Made by a program: the position numbers and the translations under genes. Source: Anaerolineales bacterium UBA7227 (lineage in GTDB: Bacteria > Chloroflexota > Anaerolineae > Anaerolineales > Villigracilaceae). Taken from it: a stretch of 24,839 nt of DNA. Shown here piece by piece: positions 6,238-13,769 of the stretch (positions within the stretch are counted from its first letter, which is position 1; each line of letters begins with the position of its first letter). The notes under the pieces were generated by a model, which made no database searches, was not told the DNA's origin, and was given only the letters and a program-made list of their open reading frames with translations. The DNA is taken from NCBI GenBank assembly GCA_002473085.1, contig DKTP01000157.1:1-24839 (forward strand), given 5' to 3'.

Positions 6238-7887
6238 ATGGACGCTGCTGGTTTTGGAATATTGGCTGTCATTGCGTTTGTGGTCATCGTTTTCTTCACG
6301 CTCGTCTTCATGGCGAGCCGCTACAAGCGCTGTCCTTCCGACAAGATCCTGGTCATCTTTGGACGGGTGGAAAAAGGACGTTCCAGCCGGACTCTGCATG
6401 GCGGCGGGGCATTTGTCTGGCCCCTGATCCAGGATTACACCTATATAAGCCTGACGCCTATCACCATCAACATTCCGCTGGAAAAAGCCCTCTCGCTGCA
6501 AAACATCCGCATCAATGTGCCTAGCACCTTCACCGTTGGCGTCAGCACCACGCCGGAGATTATGAGCAACGCGGCCGAGCGCATCCTGCACCTGGCGCCT
6601 CAGGCGGTGGAGGAAATGGCGCAGGAAATCATCTTCGGTCAATTGCGCCTGACGGTCGCTTCGCTGACCATCGAGCAAATCAACCAGGATCGTGAGAGTT
6701 TTCTGGACGCCATCCGCCACAACGTGGAGCCGGAACTGAACAAGATCGGTTTGCAGCTAATCAACGTCAACATCACCGACATCACCGACGCCTCGGACTA
6801 CATCGCCAGTATCGGCAAGAAGGCTGCCGCCGAGGCGATCAACCAGGCGAAAGTGGACGTGGCCGAGCAGACCAAACTGGGCGCGATCGGCGAGGCCCAG
6901 GCCGTACGCGAACAGGAGATCCAGGTGGCGCAGGCGATGGCGGAAGCCGAAATCGGGCGCAAGACGGCTGACGCCAACCAGCGTAAGCGCGTGCAGGAGC
7001 AGGAAGCCGACGCCGTCAAAGGCGAAAACACCGCCAACGCCAATATCGCCAAATACAATGCCGATTTGGAAATTCAGCGGGCGAACGCTGATGCCGAATC
7101 CAAGAAGGGCAGGAAACAGGCCGAAGCCGATCAGCGTATCTTTGTCCAGGAACAGGAAGCCAACGCCGTTCAGGGCGAAAACGCTGCCAAAGCCAATATC
7201 GCCGCTTTCGAAGCGGAACTGGAAGTGAAACGCGCCGCCGCCTTGAAGCAGGCCGAAGTGGCCAAGTTCGAGGCGCAAGTCGCCATCCAGCAGGCGCTGT
7301 ATAAAGCCGAGCAGGAACGCCTGCGGGCGCAAGAGGTCGTCCGCCAGGAGATCGAGAAGAGCAAGGTCGAGATCGCCGCCGAGGCGGAGGCCGAGCGCGT
7401 CCGCAGGGAGGCCAAAGGCGTTGCCGACGGGATACTGGCGAAGTATCAGGCCGAAGCGGAGGGCATGAAGAAGCTGCTGGAGGCCAAAGCGGAAGGCTAC
7501 CGCCGTCTGGTCGAAAGCGTGGACGGGGATTCGCAGGCGGCCGCCACTCTGTTGATGATCGAGAAATTGGAAGAACTGGTCTCCCGCCAGGTGGAAGCGA
7601 TCAGCAACCTGAAGATTGACAAGATCACCGTCTGGGATTCGGGCGGCGGCAGCGGCGGCGGCTCGGCCACCTCCAACTTTATCGCCAACCTGTTCAAGAG
7701 CCTGCCTCCATTGCAGGACATCTCTGAAATGGCTGGCTTTGAACTGCCCGAATATCTGGGCAAGATGAAGGAACGAAACATTGCGTCCGGGGAGCCTCCT
7801 GCCGAGGCGGGCGCGAAGAAGGACCACAAACCCGAACAGCCTCCGCAAAAAAGCCGCTCCAAATCCTCGCCTGACGCGGCGGACTAG
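6238..7887 (+). CDS. floT: flotillin / SPFH-domain membrane scaffold protein
   Basis: Membrane-anchored scaffold of lipid microdomains. I chose the ATG at 6238 (549 aa) because AAGGAGA precedes it; an in-frame upstream start at 6193 would overlap the NfeD gene. Domains: N-terminal membrane helix (about residues 5-26), SPFH/band-7 domain (about 30-200), then a long Ala/Glu-rich coiled coil (about 205-460). Within the coiled coil a 51-residue unit beginning GRK-x-A and containing VQEQEA is tandemly repeated at 240-290 and 291-341. After that come a Gly-Ser linker (GGGSGGGS) and a Pro/Lys-rich tail. It is probably co-transcribed with the NfeD-like gene and acts with it. Confidence 0.88.
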   Translation: MDAAGFGILAVIAFVVIVFFTLVFMASRYKRCPSDKILVIFGRVEKGRSSRTLHGGGAFVWPLIQDYTYISLTPITINIPLEKALSLQNIRINVPSTFTVGVSTTPEIMSNAAERILHLAPQAVEEMAQEIIFGQLRLTVASLTIEQINQDRESFLDAIRHNVEPELNKIGLQLINVNITDITDASDYIASIGKKAAAEAINQAKVDVAEQTKLGAIGEAQAVREQEIQVAQAMAEAEIGRKTADANQRKRVQEQEADAVKGENTANANIAKYNADLEIQRANADAESKKGRKQAEADQRIFVQEQEANAVQGENAAKANIAAFEAELEVKRAAALKQAEVAKFEAQVAIQQALYKAEQERLRAQEVVRQEIEKSKVEIAAEAEAERVRREAKGVADGILAKYQAEAEGMKKLLEAKAEGYRRLVESVDGDSQAAATLLMIEKLEELVSRQVEAISNLKIDKITVWDSGGGSGGGSATSNFIANLFKSLPPLQDISEMAGFELPEYLGKMKERNIASGEPPAEAGAKKDHKPEQPPQKSRSKSSPDAAD

Positions 7888-7930
7888 ACCGCTCGATACT
7901 CCATCGGGCAATGTTCCCGCCTGCGCCATT

Positions 7931-7977
7931 CGCGGCGAAAAACGCCGGCCTGATTTCAAAAGCCGGCGTTATCCGCG
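7931..7977 (+). other. long imperfect hairpin after the flotillin gene
   Basis: AACGCCGGC (7941-7949) pairs with GCCGGCGTT (7962-7970). The stem can be extended by CGCGG (7931-7935) with CCGCG (7973-7977). There is no T run, so it may protect the 3' end of the mRNA rather than terminate transcription; the terminator follows at 8017. Confidence 0.45.
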
Positions 7978-8016
7978 GAGCGTAATTTGCTCATTTCAGA
8001 TAAAGTCTGATGGATC

Positions 8017-8054
8017 AAACATCCGAGGTCAAGCGGCCTCGGATGTTTTTTGTT
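8017..8054. terminator. convergent terminator between flotillin and histidine kinase genes
   Basis: A 12-bp perfect stem, AAACATCCGAGG (8017-8028) with CCTCGGATGTTT (8037-8048), loop TCAAGCGG, and a T-rich tail on the plus side. On the minus strand the histidine kinase stop codon (8031-8029) falls in the loop, so one stem arm is also coding sequence for the kinase's last residues. Confidence 0.85.
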
Positions 8055-9942
8055 TTGTCGTCGGCAGGACCACCTCGAAGCGCGTGCCGCGTCCAGCCTG
8101 ACTTTGGACGGTCACGCTGCCCCCGAAGCGGGTGACTGTGTCCCGGACGATTGCCAGTCCCAGCCCGGTGCCTTTGTCCTGTAGTTCTTTGGCGTTGGGA
8201 GCGCGGTAGAACTCGGTGAAGAGATGCGGCAGGGCTTCTTCGGGGATGCCGATGCCCGTGTCTTCCACTTCCACGCAGACCTGGTTGTCGCGGTTCGAGA
8301 GGCGCACACTGACGCTGCCTCCCGTCGGCGTATATTTGACCGCGTTCGAGATCAGGTTGTTGAAGATGAGATCCAATCCCTCTGGCGTCGCGAGGACGCG
8401 CGAACCCGCCTCGTCCCGGTCCTCGAAGCGGAGTTCCAGGCTTTTTTCCCGGGCGGGGATTTCGAACCGATGTGCCACCCGCTGCAGGATCTCTTTGACC
8501 GTCACGACCTGGAGGGATTCGGCGGAACGCTTTTGTAGTTTTCCCACCGAAAGGTCGAGCAGGTCGTCAATCAATTCCTGCAGGAACTTGGTGCGGCGTA
8601 GGGCGCGCTCGATCAGGTCGCGTTGGAGGGCGGTCAACTCGCCGGCATACCCGTCGGTGAGGTTGCGCAGCAGGCTGTGGATCACGCCGACGGGGGAACG
8701 CAGTTCGTGCGTAAACGTCCGCACGAAGGCGCTTTTGGTCTCCTCCAATTCCTCCACAGCCTGATAGGCCATGGCGTTCTCGATGGCGATCCCGCCTTGC
8801 GCGGCGATGGCCGCCAGGAAGCGCTCGTCGTTTTCCGTGAAGTGATTCTTCTCCTCGGAATATGCCCGCAGGACGCCAAACGGCTGGTCCTTGCCGGAGA
8901 TCGGCGCGGACAGCATCGAGTAGTAGCCCTCCTGCTGCGCCCATTCGGGATATTGCAGCAGCGAACTCTGGCTGACGTCGGGGATGTTGACGACGACGCC
9001 TTCCATCGCCCGCCGGTCGTGTGGGCTATTCTCGAGCAGGATCGGACCCTTGTTAATGTAGGCCTGGCTCAGGCCGTAGACCACCAGCGTTTCGAGTTTC
9101 TTCCCGGTCGGGTCGAGGAGGCGGATCGAGCAGGCGCGGACGTTCATCACTTCGGCGGTGTTTTGCGCCAGCAGGTTTAGCACTTTGTTGAGTTGAAGCG
9201 AGGCGGTGACCGCGCGCGCGCTGCGGTTCAAAGCCTGTAATTGATTGGTGGCCTGCTGCAGGCTTTCGCTCAGGTCCATCACCTGTTCGACGCGTTTGTT
9301 GAGATGCCTGGCAACGTTCGTGACCAGATAGGTGATGAAAACGGCGGTGAAGCCGAAGAAGAGCAGCCTGCCGACCACGTAGAGACCGTTCCGGTATAGC
9401 GGCGCATCCATAAAACCCGACAGCGTGTAATGCGGCAGGATGGACAGATACTCCAATCCGGCCAGGCCATAAACCAGGATCAGCGCGAACGCGCAAAAGC
9501 CGGCCGCGACGCGCGGCTGGAACAGGATGCAGGCGATCACCAGGTGGAAGAAGAAGAACAGGATCGCCGGGCTTTCGATCCCCCCCGAATAATGGATGAG
9601 CAGGATGGTCGCGATCCAGTCGAGCGCCATTTGTCCGATGGCGAACCGCTGGTAGGCAGCCGCGCGCGCGGCGTGGACCAGGACTGAGCGGCGGACGAGC
9701 CAGAAGACCAGATTGTATAGAAAGAGCGAGGCCCCGACGATCACCAGGCGGCCGGTCGGGGCTTCGATGCGCAGAAGCGGCTTGAGCAGCAGCGCGACAA
9801 CGATCACGCCCAGCGCGGCCCACCAGCGCAGGCTGATCAGCAAGCCGACGTTATCCGGCAATTCGGCTTCGACGAGCGAACTGCGTCTCCAGGGAGGAGG
9901 AGATCCCTTGACGACGTCCGCGGAAGTCGGATTCGCTCTCAC
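8029..9942 (-). CDS. membrane histidine kinase with GAF domain
   Basis: Sensor kinase of 637 residues with a GTG start at 9942, eleven bases after the response regulator stop; AAGG lies about ten bases upstream. About six membrane helices occupy residues 32-213. A short coiled coil (about 215-240) leads to a GAF domain (about 245-395), then HisKA with phospho-acceptor His412 in FTHELRSP, and an HATPase domain (about 515-630) with N box NLISNAVKYTP, G1 DTGIGIP and G2 GTGLGLAIV. All key ATP-binding motifs are present, so it should be active. It is the last gene of the hydrogenase run, which suggests it senses a redox, energy or membrane signal, but the ligand cannot be read from the sequence. 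Confidence 0.88.
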   Translation of the reverse strand: MRANPTSADVVKGSPPPWRRSSLVEAELPDNVGLLISLRWWAALGVIVVALLLKPLLRIEAPTGRLVIVGASLFLYNLVFWLVRRSVLVHAARAAAYQRFAIGQMALDWIATILLIHYSGGIESPAILFFFFHLVIACILFQPRVAAGFCAFALILVYGLAGLEYLSILPHYTLSGFMDAPLYRNGLYVVGRLLFFGFTAVFITYLVTNVARHLNKRVEQVMDLSESLQQATNQLQALNRSARAVTASLQLNKVLNLLAQNTAEVMNVRACSIRLLDPTGKKLETLVVYGLSQAYINKGPILLENSPHDRRAMEGVVVNIPDVSQSSLLQYPEWAQQEGYYSMLSAPISGKDQPFGVLRAYSEEKNHFTENDERFLAAIAAQGGIAIENAMAYQAVEELEETKSAFVRTFTHELRSPVGVIHSLLRNLTDGYAGELTALQRDLIERALRRTKFLQELIDDLLDLSVGKLQKRSAESLQVVTVKEILQRVAHRFEIPAREKSLELRFEDRDEAGSRVLATPEGLDLIFNNLISNAVKYTPTGGSVSVRLSNRDNQVCVEVEDTGIGIPEEALPHLFTEFYRAPNAKELQDKGTGLGLAIVRDTVTRFGGSVTVQSQAGRGTRFEVVLPTTKQKTSEAA

Positions 9943-9953
9943 GCCTTCCAGCC

Positions 9954-10355
9954 TTATCCTTCCAGGTGATGTTTTATGGTCGCGAGTAACGTCTGCGGGT
10001 CGACCGGCTTTTCGAGGAAGGTCTGCACGGGCAGGTAATCCTCGTCCGGCGAGAAGCGCAGGGGGGTGGTGCTGTGGATTGCGGATAGCATGATGATGGG
10101 CAGGTTCTTGAAAGCCGCGTATTCCGAGGCGGCGTCGGCGCTGTGCAGGGTCAACGCGAACTGGAACCCGGCCGTGGTCGTGTCCATCATCACGTCCAGC
10201 ACGATCAGGTCCGGCTTTTGCTGTTTGACGGCCTCCAGTCCCTGGTCGAAGTTGGCGGCTTCCACTACTTCATAACCGGCGGCTTCGAGCGGCAGGCGCA
10301 CGCTCAGGCGCTGGTCGGCGTCGTCGTCCACGAGAAGGATGCGTTTTTTGTTCAT
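9954..10355 (-). CDS. single-domain response regulator (receiver only)
   Basis: A receiver of 133 residues with no DNA-binding or enzymatic output domain. Acidic residues D10-D12 (LLVDDD), phospho-acceptor Asp54 (LIVLDVMMDT) and Lys116 (FLEKPVD) are all present. I chose the ATG at 10355 because AAAGGA lies in front of it; an upstream ATG at 10373 overlaps the protease stop (ATGA) but has no ribosome-binding site. The DVMM-x-T-x-T-x-GF stretch after the phospho-Asp is unusual for an ordinary CheY-like protein. It is likely phosphorylated by the kinase encoded next to it, and its output must be a protein-protein contact. Confidence 0.85.
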   Translation of the reverse strand: MNKKRILLVDDDADQRLSVRLPLEAAGYEVVEAANFDQGLEAVKQQKPDLIVLDVMMDTTTAGFQFALTLHSADAASEYAAFKNLPIIMLSAIHSTTPLRFSPDEDYLPVQTFLEKPVDPQTLLATIKHHLEG

Positions 10356-10369
10356 TCCGTTCCTTTGTA

Positions 10370-10837
10370 TCATAGATCGTTCAAAATGGTTTGCACCAGT
10401 TCCGGCAGGCTGGCGGACACTTTCGCGCTCAAGCCCTCCCCAGCCGAGACTTGTCCGGGCTGAACTCCGTAGAGGGTGAGGTCTTCCGGCAGCAGGTTCA
10501 AGGCCTCGGTCAGCGCGAGGCCGCAGGCCAGTCCCGGCGCGTGCAGGGAGAGGGAACTGTCCTCCAGCGCCAGGCGCAGGTCGCTGAAGCGGAAGCGTTT
10601 CCACGCGCCCGGCGCGGCGTCCATCTGCACGGCGTCCACCAGGATGACGCGCGGGCGGCCCTCCAGCCACGAGGGGAGTCCCCAGCCGGGCAGCCCGGCC
10701 TCCTGCACCGTCACGCCCTCCGGCAGTTCGGAGCGGGCCAGCGCCTCGGCCGCGCGAATCCCGACCCCGTCGTCGCCCATCAGGGGGTTGCCGATTCCGA
10801 GGATCAGGACGTCGCGCGCCGGGGCCGGGAGCGTCAT
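10370..10837 (-). CDS. [NiFe] hydrogenase maturation endopeptidase
   Basis: A HyaD/HybD/HoxW-type protease that clips the C-terminal tail of the hydrogenase large subunit after nickel insertion. It has 155 residues from the ATG at 10837, two bases after the stop of the large-subunit gene; a longer start at 10879 would overlap that gene. Signatures: GIGNPLMGDDGVG near the N-terminus with its metal-binding acid, the central VDAVQMDAAPG with its Asp, and SLHAPGLACGLAL with its His. Its likely substrate is the upstream-encoded alpha subunit, which ends in five residues beyond the last cluster ligand. Tight coupling fits a dedicated protease. Confidence 0.88.
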   Translation of the reverse strand: MTLPAPARDVLILGIGNPLMGDDGVGIRAAEALARSELPEGVTVQEAGLPGWGLPSWLEGRPRVILVDAVQMDAAPGAWKRFRFSDLRLALEDSSLSLHAPGLACGLALTEALNLLPEDLTLYGVQPGQVSAGEGLSAKVSASLPELVQTILNDL

Positions 10838-10839
10838 GG

Positions 10840-12123
10840 TCAGTCGAGTTTCAAGACGTGGACCGAGCAGGAGATGCACGGGTCGTAGGCGCGCACCAGC
10901 ATTTCGAGGTCGAGCTGCATCGCCTCCACCGGCTTGTCCAGAATCTGCGGCACGAGGCTGCGCATGTCGGCTTCGATGTTGGCGACATTCTGGTTTGTGG
11001 GGATGATGCAGTCCGCGCCGGACAGGCTGCCGTCTTCCTGGATCTCGTAGCAGTGGATTAGCAGTCCGCGCGGCACCTCGCAGACGCCGACGCCGCGGGC
11101 GTCCTTCTTCGGGCGGGCGGGCGCGGGCTCTTCGGGCTTGATCCCGCGGGACAGCAACTCGTCAATGAGACGGATCGCGTCCTCGGTGCAGTGGACGATC
11201 TCCACCACCTGCGCGGCCGTGTTGTAATAGGGATTGGTGATCTTGGGCTGCATGCCCAGTTTTTGCGCGGCGGCTTTGGCGCGCGGATGGAGTTGCTCGT
11301 AGTTGTTGTTGAAGCGCGCCAGCGCGCCGACCATGTACGACCCGCGTTTGTGACGGGTGAGCTTGGCGCTCGAATGCTGGACGAGATATTCGTTCGTGAC
11401 TTCGGCGTAGCGCTCGGCGGGGATCGTGGCTCCGTCGCTGCTTTTGATCTCACCGTCAATGAAGGCGTATTCGTCCGGCTTGTAGAGGGAGATGTATTCG
11501 GTGTCGCGCTCGAACTTGGGCCAGGAGAGAGAGGCGAAGAGTTCGACCGTGGCGTCCACGTCGGCGCGCGAGTCGATCAGGCGCTGGCGCAGGGCGGTCA
11601 ATTCAGCCGCGGTGGGGAAGTGGGTGAAGCCGCCCACCGTCATGGCGATGGGATGCGTGTGGCGTCCCGAAATGGCGGCGCACAAGTCCCCGGAGAGTTT
11701 CTTCATCCGCAGCGCGCGCAGCACCACGTCGCGGTGGGTCGCAGCAAGCGGGATGACGCTGCCCACGCCGAGGAAGTCCGGCGCGACCAGCATGTAGGCG
11801 TGCAGAATGTGACTGTCGAGAATCTCGCCGTGGAAGACGAGCTTGCGCAGCAGTTTCGTCTGCTCGCTGAGTTCCACGTCCAGCGCGGCTTCGGAGGCGC
11901 GCAGCGAAGTGGTGGCGTGACCGGTGGCGCAGATTCCGCAGATGCGGCTGGTGATGTGCGAGGCCTCCAGGTAGGGACGTCCGCGCAGCATGGCCTCGAA
12001 GAAGCGCGGGGCCTCGACCACGTCGAAGCGGCACTCCGTCATCTTGCCGTCCTTGACCTCGACGACGATGTTGCCGTGGCCTTCCACGCGCGTGACGTGA
12101 TGGATGTCAATGCGTTTGTTCAT
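10840..12123 (-). CDS. hydA: [NiFe] hydrogenase large (alpha) subunit, group 3b type
   Basis: Catalytic subunit of a cytoplasmic NAD(P)-linked bidirectional hydrogenase (sulfhydrogenase family). It has 427 residues. The nickel ligands are in RICGICATGH (Cys62 and Cys65) and DPCISCSVH (Cys416, Cys419; His422). Five residues (VLKLD) follow His422 and should be removed by the protease encoded next. GAGGAA precedes the ATG, nine bases after the delta-subunit stop. The order beta-gamma-delta-alpha is typical of group 3b enzymes. No hyp genes for Ni-Fe-CN centre assembly are in the window. Confidence 0.92.
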   Translation of the reverse strand: MNKRIDIHHVTRVEGHGNIVVEVKDGKMTECRFDVVEAPRFFEAMLRGRPYLEASHITSRICGICATGHATTSLRASEAALDVELSEQTKLLRKLVFHGEILDSHILHAYMLVAPDFLGVGSVIPLAATHRDVVLRALRMKKLSGDLCAAISGRHTHPIAMTVGGFTHFPTAAELTALRQRLIDSRADVDATVELFASLSWPKFERDTEYISLYKPDEYAFIDGEIKSSDGATIPAERYAEVTNEYLVQHSSAKLTRHKRGSYMVGALARFNNNYEQLHPRAKAAAQKLGMQPKITNPYYNTAAQVVEIVHCTEDAIRLIDELLSRGIKPEEPAPARPKKDARGVGVCEVPRGLLIHCYEIQEDGSLSGADCIIPTNQNVANIEADMRSLVPQILDKPVEAMQLDLEMLVRAYDPCISCSVHVLKLD

Positions 12124-12132
12124 GCTTCCTCG

Positions 12133-12897
12133 CTATACCTTCTCTTCCTGTAAATGCCGGGCCTGCCGCGCGGTGAACATGGTGTAGATGGAGGCGATCT
12201 CCTCCGGGCTCATGCCGTGTTTGTCCAGGACGGCGCGCATCGAAGTGTCGTTGGGGTTGGAGATGTAACCGCGGCAGCCCTCGCAGGATTGTCCGTAGGT
12301 GGGGCAGATGGCTTTGCAGCCCGCGCGCGTGATCGGTCCGAGGCAGACTTTGTCGCGCGTGAACAGGCAGACGTTTTCCCGCAGTTTGCATTCCACGCAC
12401 AGCGGGTAATCGGGGATGGGCGGTTTGGTTCCGAGCAACAGGGCTTTGACGCACGCCACGAACTCGTCGCGGTCAATCGGGCAGCCGGGGATGGCGAAGT
12501 CCACGGGGATGACTTCCGAGATCGGGCGCACGTCGTAGGTGTCGTACCATTCGGCTTTGTCGCCGTAGACGTACTCGCGCACTTCGTCGAGCGGATGCAG
12601 GCTCTTGAGCGAGTTCACGCCGCCGAGGTGGGCGCACGTCCCGAGCGCGACCACGATGGCGGCCCGCTCGCGGATGTGTTTGAGACGCTCCTCGTCGGCG
12701 GGACGCGAGCACGATCCCTCGATGAACGCGACCTGGTAGTCGTCGCTTTTTTCGCTCATCGCCTCGCGGAACTGGACGATGTCGATCACGTCCAGCAGTT
12801 CGGGGTGGGTCTGAAGCGAGTCGACCACGGTGAGTTGGCAGCCTTCGCAGCAGGTGAAGTCGAAGAAGGCGACCCTGGGTTTGTTGTTCTGGCTCAT
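12133..12897 (-). CDS. hydD: [NiFe] hydrogenase small (delta) subunit, group 3b type
   Basis: Electron-transfer subunit of 254 residues carrying iron-sulfur clusters. The proximal-cluster ligands start at CCEGCQ (Cys16, Cys17, Cys20) and continue with EGSC, GTCAHLGG and IPGCPID. The C-terminal part has further cysteines (CVECKLRENVC, CKAICP, CEGCRG) for additional clusters. There is no twin-arginine signal, in keeping with a cytoplasmic enzyme. The ATG overlaps the gamma-subunit stop (ATGA), so translation is coupled. Confidence 0.92.
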   Translation of the reverse strand: MSQNNKPRVAFFDFTCCEGCQLTVVDSLQTHPELLDVIDIVQFREAMSEKSDDYQVAFIEGSCSRPADEERLKHIRERAAIVVALGTCAHLGGVNSLKSLHPLDEVREYVYGDKAEWYDTYDVRPISEVIPVDFAIPGCPIDRDEFVACVKALLLGTKPPIPDYPLCVECKLRENVCLFTRDKVCLGPITRAGCKAICPTYGQSCEGCRGYISNPNDTSMRAVLDKHGMSPEEIASIYTMFTARQARHLQEEKV

Positions 12898-13769
12898 AGC
12901 GCCTCCTCCAATCCTTTGATCTCAGAGTAGGGGAAGACCGGTCCCGACTGGCAGGCGTACACGTTGTTGATCTGGCAATGTCCGCACCTGCCCACGCCGC
13001 ATTTCATGCGCCGTTCGAGCGAGAGATAGATATTGCCTTCCGAGATGCCTTTGCCGGCCAGTTCCATCAGCACGAAGCGGTACATGACCGGCGGCCCGCA
13101 GGTGGCGCTGATCGTGTTGCGCGGGTTGATCGTGATGCCGCGGAAGAGCGTGGTGATCACGCCCACGTGTCCCTTCCAGCTTTCGTCGGCGCGGTCCACG
13201 GTGATGTGCAGTTCCACGTCCGAACGGTTCGCCCATTCGACGAGTTCGTTCTTGAACAGCAATTCGGACGGATTGCGCGCCCCGTAGAGGATGATCACGC
13301 GTCCGAACATGGCGCGCTCGTCAATGACCTGGTTGATCAGCGAGCGCAGCGGGGCGAGACCGAGTCCGCCCGGCGCGAAGAGCACGTCCTTGCCGCGGAA
13401 TTTTTCGTACGGGAAGCCGCGTCCGAACGGGCCGCGGATGCCGACGAAGTCGCCGACGCGCAGGTTGTGGATGGCGCTGGTCACGTCTCCTGCTTTGCGG
13501 ACGCACAACTCGAAGCGGTCGCTGCTGCGGCTGGGCGAACTGCTGATGCTGATGGGCGCTTCGCCCACGCCCAGCACGGACACTTCCACAAACTGGCCGG
13601 GGCGATGCCCGAGGGCGAGTCCGTCCGGGAGTTCGATGGTGAACAATTTTTCCAGTTCCGTCTGCGGCTGAATGTCCACGATGCGCGCCGCGACCGGCTG
13701 GAAGAGCTGCTCCTGTTCGGCGATGTGCGCGGACAGGGTCGTTTGGTTTGGAGAGAGAGTCCCGATCAT
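12894..13769 (-). CDS. hydG: hydrogenase gamma subunit, FAD/NAD(P)-binding oxidoreductase
   Basis: A diaphorase subunit that passes electrons between NAD(P)H and the iron-sulfur chain. It has 291 residues from the ATG at 13769, which overlaps the beta stop (ATGA). The N-terminal FAD-binding half includes GQFVEVSVLG and the flavin-type PISISSSPS. The NAD(P)-binding half has APGGLGLAPLRSL and TCGPPVMYRF. The C-terminal cysteine set (CGVGRCGHC, then YACQSGPVF) binds a [2Fe-2S] cluster, as in dihydroorotate dehydrogenase electron-transfer subunits. The in-frame region upstream of 13769 is a shadow of the beta gene. Confidence 0.9.
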   Translation of the reverse strand: MIGTLSPNQTTLSAHIAEQEQLFQPVAARIVDIQPQTELEKLFTIELPDGLALGHRPGQFVEVSVLGVGEAPISISSSPSRSSDRFELCVRKAGDVTSAIHNLRVGDFVGIRGPFGRGFPYEKFRGKDVLFAPGGLGLAPLRSLINQVIDERAMFGRVIILYGARNPSELLFKNELVEWANRSDVELHITVDRADESWKGHVGVITTLFRGITINPRNTISATCGPPVMYRFVLMELAGKGISEGNIYLSLERRMKCGVGRCGHCQINNVYACQSGPVFPYSEIKGLEEAL

